NCBI GenBank assembly: GCA_963699305.1
Contig: OY969431.1
Span: 1,612,001 to 1,676,000 of the forward strand
Reading direction: 5' to 3'
Source: JBGQAS01 sp963699305
GTDB lineage: Bacteria; Chloroflexota; Anaerolineae; Anaerolineales; Anaerolineaceae
Length of the DNA: 64,000 bases
Made by a program: the position numbers and the translations under genes. Positions 60,083 to 64,000 of this stretch are shown piece after piece (position 1 is the first letter of the stretch; each line of letters begins with the position of its first letter). A model generated the notes under the pieces. The model made no database searches and was not told where the DNA came from. It worked only from the letters and a program-made list of their open reading frames with translations.

Positions 60083-60733
60083 TTATAAGCTGGTTCCTAC
60101 CAGCACGTTAAATAATTTATACAACGTCGGATTTACCACCAAACCCCAAAAATCAAAACCGAGCATAGGGGCGACAAAAACCAAGAAAATTAATATGTAT
60201 GGACTGAATGGGGTGATCTTGTCCAGGACTCGTGCCCATGAAGGCGGTAAGACTTCCGCAGCGATCTTCTGGCCATCCAGAGGGGCAAGCGGCAACAGGT
60301 TGAACAGCATCAGCGCCAGATTCACCCAGATAAAATCAAACAGAAATTCCGCTGCGGACGGAAAAAATTTGCCTGTACCAATCACCCAGGGGACAAAATG
60401 AAACCGTAAAGGAATGGCAGCAAAAGCAGCCAACAGGAAATTGGAAAAAGGGCCTGCCAGGGATACCCACATTAAAGCGGAAGGTGACTTGCGGGTCAAT
60501 TCGTAAGGATTCACACGCACCGGTTTTGCCCAACCAAAACCAGCAAACACCAGCAGCAAGCTGCCCATCAGGTCAAGGTGTTTGAGTGGATTAAGCGTCA
60601 GGCGCCCATCCATGCGTGGCGTTTCATCTCCAAAGGATACCGCCACCCAGGCATGAAAAAATTCATGGACCGTAAGCGATATGAGCAAAATAATCAATCG
60701 GGATATGAGTGTGGAGGGATCAAGACCCAACAT
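60083..60733 (-). CDS. Site-2 protease family (M50) membrane metalloprotease
   Basis: A 216-residue intramembrane protease of the short S2P group. The zinc site is LTVHEFFHAWVAV (HExxH), the third ligand lies in FNLLPLAPLDGQKIAAE (the NxxPxxxxDG motif), and about six hydrophobic helices are present. SLAGPFSNFLLAAFAAIPL is a further family block. Short M50 proteins cleave membrane-anchored regulators or remnant signal peptides. It heads the unit with the GIY-YIG and galK genes. The substrate is unknown. Confidence 0.88.
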   Translation of the reverse strand: MLGLDPSTLISRLIILLISLTVHEFFHAWVAVSFGDETPRMDGRLTLNPLKHLDLMGSLLLVFAGFGWAKPVRVNPYELTRKSPSALMWVSLAGPFSNFLLAAFAAIPLRFHFVPWVIGTGKFFPSAAEFLFDFIWVNLALMLFNLLPLAPLDGQKIAAEVLPPSWARVLDKITPFSPYILIFLVFVAPMLGFDFWGLVVNPTLYKLFNVLVGTSL

Positions 60734-60809
60734 GTGCGGTTTTCCTGATAGTGCAAAGGCGAGGCATGCCTCGCCCGTGAAAAAAGTCTTAAAGAATTAT
60801 AACATGGGA

Positions 60810-60815
60810 TATAAT
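60810..60815 (+). promoter_or_regulatory. -10 box placing the transcript start at the ATG of a DUF951 gene
   Basis: TATAAT lies 6 nt before the ATG at 60822. Transcription would begin at or beside that ATG, and no ribosome binding site is visible, so the mRNA looks leaderless. Confidence 0.55.
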
Positions 60816-60821
60816 CTGCCC

Positions 60822-61019
60822 ATGCTTCCCGAAATTGAGATGGGAATGGTCGTGCGATTAAGAAAACCACATCCGTGCGGGGGATATGACTGGAAAATCG
60901 TGCGGTTGGGTGCAGATATCGGCTTGGAATGTACTACATGCAAACATCGCGTGTTGCTGACGCGAAGAGAACTGACACGCCGGATAAAAAAAATAATTTC
61001 TCCCGAAAACATGAAATAG
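60822..61019 (+). CDS. DUF951 domain protein
   Basis: A 65-residue protein of the DUF951 family, conserved in Firmicutes and Chloroflexota. It shows the characteristic VVRLRKPHPCGGYDWKIVRLGADIGLECTTCKHRVLLTRREL, with three conserved Cys (C-G-G and CxxC) that could bind zinc, and a basic C-terminus. The function is not established. The ATG at 60822 is preferred over one at 60804, because the -10 element lies between the two. Confidence 0.85.
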   Translation: MLPEIEMGMVVRLRKPHPCGGYDWKIVRLGADIGLECTTCKHRVLLTRRELTRRIKKIISPENMK

Positions 61020-61119
61020 CAAATCCCATAAAAATCCCATCATCTCTAAAACCCTCCCAAATCTGGCGGGGACTTTAACAACACTACAGGTCAATTAACA
61101 CCTGGAAATGGCAGGGAAT

Positions 61120-62217
61120 TTAGCGGGTTAAGAAACCAAGATATCTTTGCGCAATTTCGAATATCACAATGTCTGGTTTCTCATTTTTAATTATTTCATC
61201 ATTTACATCAAAAGACCAAATATATACAGCCCTGCTGAAATGCTCAGCCATATATGGCAGAAGCCCCATAAAAAATGAGTCGCGAAACACCACTGCCCTT
61301 GGTAAATTTGCATTCGGCATCGTTGAAATTGCGTATCGCCAATCTTCGCCTTCACTTATCACTGCTTCACGAAGAAGAATCGGATTCAGAAAGATACTTT
61401 GTTCTTCGAAAGGTCGGTGCATTGGAATCAAATTGGATAGATCACCTTTGAATGTTTTGGTAACAGGTGTGAAATCCGATATTTCCCAGGATTGCATTTG
61501 AGGAAACTTTATTTGCAACTTCCCTAAAATCGCCTGGTATGCAAGGAAAGCACCAGTATCGTTCCAATGCGTGTCTGTTTTATAGTAGAGCTGGGTGAGG
61601 GTTTTTCCGGAAAGCAAAATATCGCGGAAATCTAATACATCTTCACCGGCTGACCGCAGTGATTCGATGACCTGGTCCATTCGGCAGCGGTTACCAATTT
61701 GATGAACAGTATCCGGAAGAGATTCAGGATAAATGCTTTCCTTATTTGGGGCAATAATGAGAAAGAACAAAATCCCCTGTGATTCATAATGTGATCTTAG
61801 GTTCCCGATATTCTCTACGAGTGAAGTTAATTCCTGCTCAGCGAACGGTTGAACGCATTGATAATCGGAAATATTGTCTTCATCGGTTAAATAAAGCCAA
61901 CCATCCTTCCCGGCAAGCACTCCCGGGAAGCTCGAAGCCTTCAGCAACCTGGCATCGAAATCATAATAAGAAGCCACCAATTCATCGTGCAGTAAAAAAT
62001 TGGAATCGAAATAATCCTGGTAGGCAGTAGGAAAAAGTAAAAAGCTTTTATATTTTTCCAAAACCGGGTATTGAGCAAGCAGCGCGGAGGGTGGCTGTGA
62101 AAAATCTGTTAGTTTAGGCATACGGGTAAATACCGGCACCAGGATGATGCAGAAGCATAATACACTGAAACAAATATTTCGGATCACTGCGCCTGTGGAT
62201 CTCTTAGAATTTTCCAT
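61120..62217 (-). CDS. AlgX/AlgJ-like O-acetyltransferase-associated SGNH-type protein
   Basis: A 365-residue secreted or membrane-anchored protein with an N-terminal hydrophobic helix (VIRNICFSVLCFCIILVPVF) and an extracellular domain of the ALGX/AlgJ group. It carries YYKTDTHWNDTGAFLAYQ (the family's DxHW motif) and VVFRDSFFMGLLPYMAEHF (nucleophile Ser in RDSF). Earlier segments are VLAGKDGWLYLTDEDNISDYQ and FFLIIAPNKESIYPE. These proteins hand acetyl groups, delivered by the MBOAT partner, to surface polysaccharide. It overlaps the MBOAT gene by 14 nt, so they act as a pair. Confidence 0.82.
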   Translation of the reverse strand: MENSKRSTGAVIRNICFSVLCFCIILVPVFTRMPKLTDFSQPPSALLAQYPVLEKYKSFLLFPTAYQDYFDSNFLLHDELVASYYDFDARLLKASSFPGVLAGKDGWLYLTDEDNISDYQCVQPFAEQELTSLVENIGNLRSHYESQGILFFLIIAPNKESIYPESLPDTVHQIGNRCRMDQVIESLRSAGEDVLDFRDILLSGKTLTQLYYKTDTHWNDTGAFLAYQAILGKLQIKFPQMQSWEISDFTPVTKTFKGDLSNLIPMHRPFEEQSIFLNPILLREAVISEGEDWRYAISTMPNANLPRAVVFRDSFFMGLLPYMAEHFSRAVYIWSFDVNDEIIKNEKPDIVIFEIAQRYLGFLTR

Positions 62218-63664
62218 AAATGTATGCTTGAAATGATGTACCAGTTAGTATAATGATTGAAAAAATAAACAATCCACTGATCACAACATCGCCACAAATC
62301 TGCAGGATGAATTTACTTTTCTCATGTTTCGAAAAGAGAATTTCTCGCATCTTAGCAAAAAGTGGTGTGGCAAAAAGAATCCCCATAACCAGCGCTATCC
62401 ATGTTAACGGCTGAACTGGAGGGAATACTGCATACGGAAGCGGGTTTACCATACCTTGCAATCCGAGCAGGGATTTAAGGAACTGCAACGTGAATGCCAT
62501 ACTTGGTGAAGCAAATAGTAACCAGCTCAACATGATCATGACCAAGAAATATGCATGCTGAATCGGTGCCCAACGTTTCTTTAGCCATTCACCTACTACG
62601 CTGGATTCCAAACTGATAGTGATTCCCTGGAGTAATCCCCAGGCAATGAAATTAATCGTCACTCCGTGCCACAAACCAGTTAAGAGAAACACAACCAGGA
62701 TGTTCCATGCTTGGAAGTTCCCAGCTCTCAGTTTTCGTTTCCGCTCCAAAGGATAGAAAATGTAGTCTCTGAACCAACGGGAAAGCGTCATATGCCAGCG
62801 CCGCCAAAATTCAGATAAGCTTTTTGCGATATATGGAAAATTGAAGTTCTCAGGCAATTGAAATCCAAGGATTTGTCCCAAACCCAATGCCATATCGGTG
62901 TATCCCGAAAAATCATAATAAATGCGCAGTGTGAAGCACAGAATGGTCAACCAGGCAAGAGGTGTCGGAAGCAAACCGGATGGATTGCCAAATACACCAG
63001 AATCCACCAATGCCAATTGGTCAGCAATCAGTGTCTTTTTCGCCATCCCGCGAATGAAACGCCTGGCTCCATCTGCCGCAGAAGAAAACGTTAGCTGTAT
63101 TTCTTTTATCTGGGATGAAATTTCCCTATAACGCACAATGGGGCCGGAGATCATTCGAGGAAACATTAACATATACACAAAATACTGCAAGATATTTTTC
63201 TCCGCAATGATGGTACCTTTGGCAACATCGATAGCATATGATATGGCTTGAAAAGTTAAAAACGATAAACCCAAAGGGACATAAATAAATCGAGCAAGAT
63301 AATTATTAATTCCGGGAGGAATGGAATACTGAAAAACCTGCTCGAAGAGTCTTGTCAATTCTGTACGATACGTGGAAACAATTTTGAATCCCAACAGGAA
63401 AATAATATTAATAATTACAGAAACAAGAAGAATTCCTCTAGTTGATTTTTCCTTATTTCGGCGTGCTTGTGTATTTAGCGCCAAACAGAAATCGATCAAA
63501 ACCAAGCACAAAATAAGTGGAAAGTATAATGGTTCCCCCCAGACGAGAAAGAAAAGACTCGCCACCGCCAGTATCCCATTCCTTAACTTACTGCCTGCAA
63601 CCAGATACAGGATGATCGTGACCGGAAGAAAGAGGAATAGAAAAAAAGGGCTGTTGAGATTCAT
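62204..63664 (-). CDS. MBOAT family O-acyltransferase (AlgI-like)
   Basis: A 486-residue membrane-bound O-acyltransferase with about 11 helices. Family landmarks: PSLFLFLPVTI-like N-terminus (SPFFLFLFLPVTIILYLVAGSKLR), LGLSFLTFQAISYAIDV, FPRMISGPIVRYREIS, YTDMALGLGQILGFQLPENFNFPYIAKSLSEFWRRWHMTLSRWFRDYIFYPL (the AlgI signature) and FLLTGLWHGVTINFIAWG, whose His is the catalytic residue. It moves acetyl groups across the membrane for modification of exopolysaccharide or other surface glycan. Its genomic partner is the AlgX-like gene. No polymer synthesis genes sit beside it. Confidence 0.9.
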   Translation of the reverse strand: MNLNSPFFLFLFLPVTIILYLVAGSKLRNGILAVASLFFLVWGEPLYFPLILCLVLIDFCLALNTQARRNKEKSTRGILLVSVIINIIFLLGFKIVSTYRTELTRLFEQVFQYSIPPGINNYLARFIYVPLGLSFLTFQAISYAIDVAKGTIIAEKNILQYFVYMLMFPRMISGPIVRYREISSQIKEIQLTFSSAADGARRFIRGMAKKTLIADQLALVDSGVFGNPSGLLPTPLAWLTILCFTLRIYYDFSGYTDMALGLGQILGFQLPENFNFPYIAKSLSEFWRRWHMTLSRWFRDYIFYPLERKRKLRAGNFQAWNILVVFLLTGLWHGVTINFIAWGLLQGITISLESSVVGEWLKKRWAPIQHAYFLVMIMLSWLLFASPSMAFTLQFLKSLLGLQGMVNPLPYAVFPPVQPLTWIALVMGILFATPLFAKMREILFSKHEKSKFILQICGDVVISGLFIFSIIILTGTSFQAYIYGKF

Positions 63665-63691
63665 TGTTTCAGGATAGGTTTTTCCGATGCA

Positions 63692-64000
63692 TTAATGTTG
63701 ATGCCGGCGTTTTTTCTTTGATTGAGCCATCTCACCTTGCTCATGATTTAGCGCAGGTGATTGTTTTGCAGCTGGATTTGCTTGAACAGTTGTAGAAGCA
63801 GCATTGACCCTTCGGGGTTGCAGGAGGAACATCCGGCTGAGTACCGCAATGCGGATATCAGTCAATAAATTTTTAAACAATTCGGAAGCTTTACCCTTGT
63901 ATTGGACTAACGGGTCACGCTGTGCATAAGCTTCAAGACCAATGGATACACGCACTGCTTCAATGCGGGTAAGGTAATCCACCCACAATTCTGAAATGGC
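63692..64000 (-). CDS. secA: Protein translocase subunit SecA, C-terminal end (partial)
   Basis: The frame runs off the right edge, so only the last 100 residues or so are present. WVDYLTRIEAVRVSIGLEAYAQRDPLVQYKGKASELFKNLLTDIRIAVLSRMF is a conserved block of the SecA helical wing/scaffold domain, near the end of the motor. It is followed by a linker with Ala/Gln/Pro and a basic terminus (SKKKRRHQH), without the zinc-binding CxCxxxxCH tail found in some bacteria. It lies 27 nt upstream of the MBOAT gene. Confidence 0.93.
   Translation of the reverse strand, partial: AISELWVDYLTRIEAVRVSIGLEAYAQRDPLVQYKGKASELFKNLLTDIRIAVLSRMFLLQPRRVNAASTTVQANPAAKQSPALNHEQGEMAQSKKKRRHQH

Noticed and set aside
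1..64000. tRNA, rRNA, CRISPR array, prophage or IS element
   Set aside because: No T-loop/acceptor pairs, rRNA core sequences, regularly spaced repeats, transposase or integrase motifs were recognised by reading. A dedicated tRNAscan, barrnap or CRISPR search was not possible.

Overview
The window looks like a piece of a Chloroflexota genome, most likely an Anaerolineae-type bacterium. This is inferred, not proven. The signs are a monoderm-style envelope toolkit (an LPKTG sorting signal, SCP/CAP-LysM surface proteins, many lipoproteins with Thr/Pro-rich linkers), an electron-transfer complex of HydABC/NuoEFG type, a long-tailed ribosomal protein S1, and many operons joined by ATGA overlaps. 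Peptidoglycan, isoprenoid-lipid and folate genes are housekeeping in character. No phage, IS element, CRISPR array, tRNA or rRNA was recognised.

Layout. (1) 1-1.4 kb: a partial protein with KOW-like C-terminus and a surface protein with a cell-wall sorting signal. (2) 1.4-10.6 kb, minus strand: one tightly packed unit, tsaE-tsaB-rimI-udg followed by nucleotide-sugar dehydrogenase, sugar epimerase, flippase, glycosyltransferase and a GT-C type membrane glycosyltransferase, closed by a hairpin at 1443. The three genes at 5.95-8.93 kb carry ten single-base indels. (3) 10.6-19 kb, accessory: tandem paralogous lipoproteins with duplicated upstream DNA, a methyltransferase cut by two adjacent in-frame UGA codons, a ferritin, a double GNAT, AT-rich orphan genes, a small-protein/nucleotidyltransferase pair, and three copies of a dispersed hairpin-rich repeat. 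(4) 19-27.4 kb: rpsA, a dipeptidase, glutamate dehydrogenase and a PEP-synthase-like protein. (5) 27.4-33.9 kb: a three-subunit iron-sulfur flavoprotein complex with an unusual fused G-like subunit and an E-like subunit carrying Lrp/AsnC-like domains. (6) 34-42.3 kb: two M16 peptidases, acpS, a phosphoesterase, a ParB-fold protein, then frr-uppS-cdsA-glpX. (7) 42.3-46.8 kb: a SIMPL lipoprotein and a five-gene PspC/LiaF-like envelope operon. (8) 46.9-48.9 kb: cysK-cysE behind a structured, pseudoknot-forming leader. (9) 48.9-57.9 kb, minus strand: CAP-LysM protein, lpd, folP, folK, lactate permease, homoserine dehydrogenase, murI, a glutamine amidotransferase and rplS. (10) 58-64 kb: a PRTase, galK, GIY-YIG, M50 protease, a DUF951 protein, an AlgX/AlgI-like acetylation pair and the C-terminus of secA.

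The best candidate for something new is the RNA leader upstream of cysK: two nested helices whose apical loop is perfectly complementary over 9 bases to a segment just before the ribosome binding site, an architecture typical of translational riboswitches. Second are the RAM-domain/NuoE fusion with its composite partner subunit, and the tandem UGA interruption.

Caution: single-base frameshifts occur in genes that should be essential (uppS, cdsA) as well as in bfr, galK and the 5.95-8.93 kb cluster. I read most of them as assembly errors, so gene-decay claims from this window need raw-read support.
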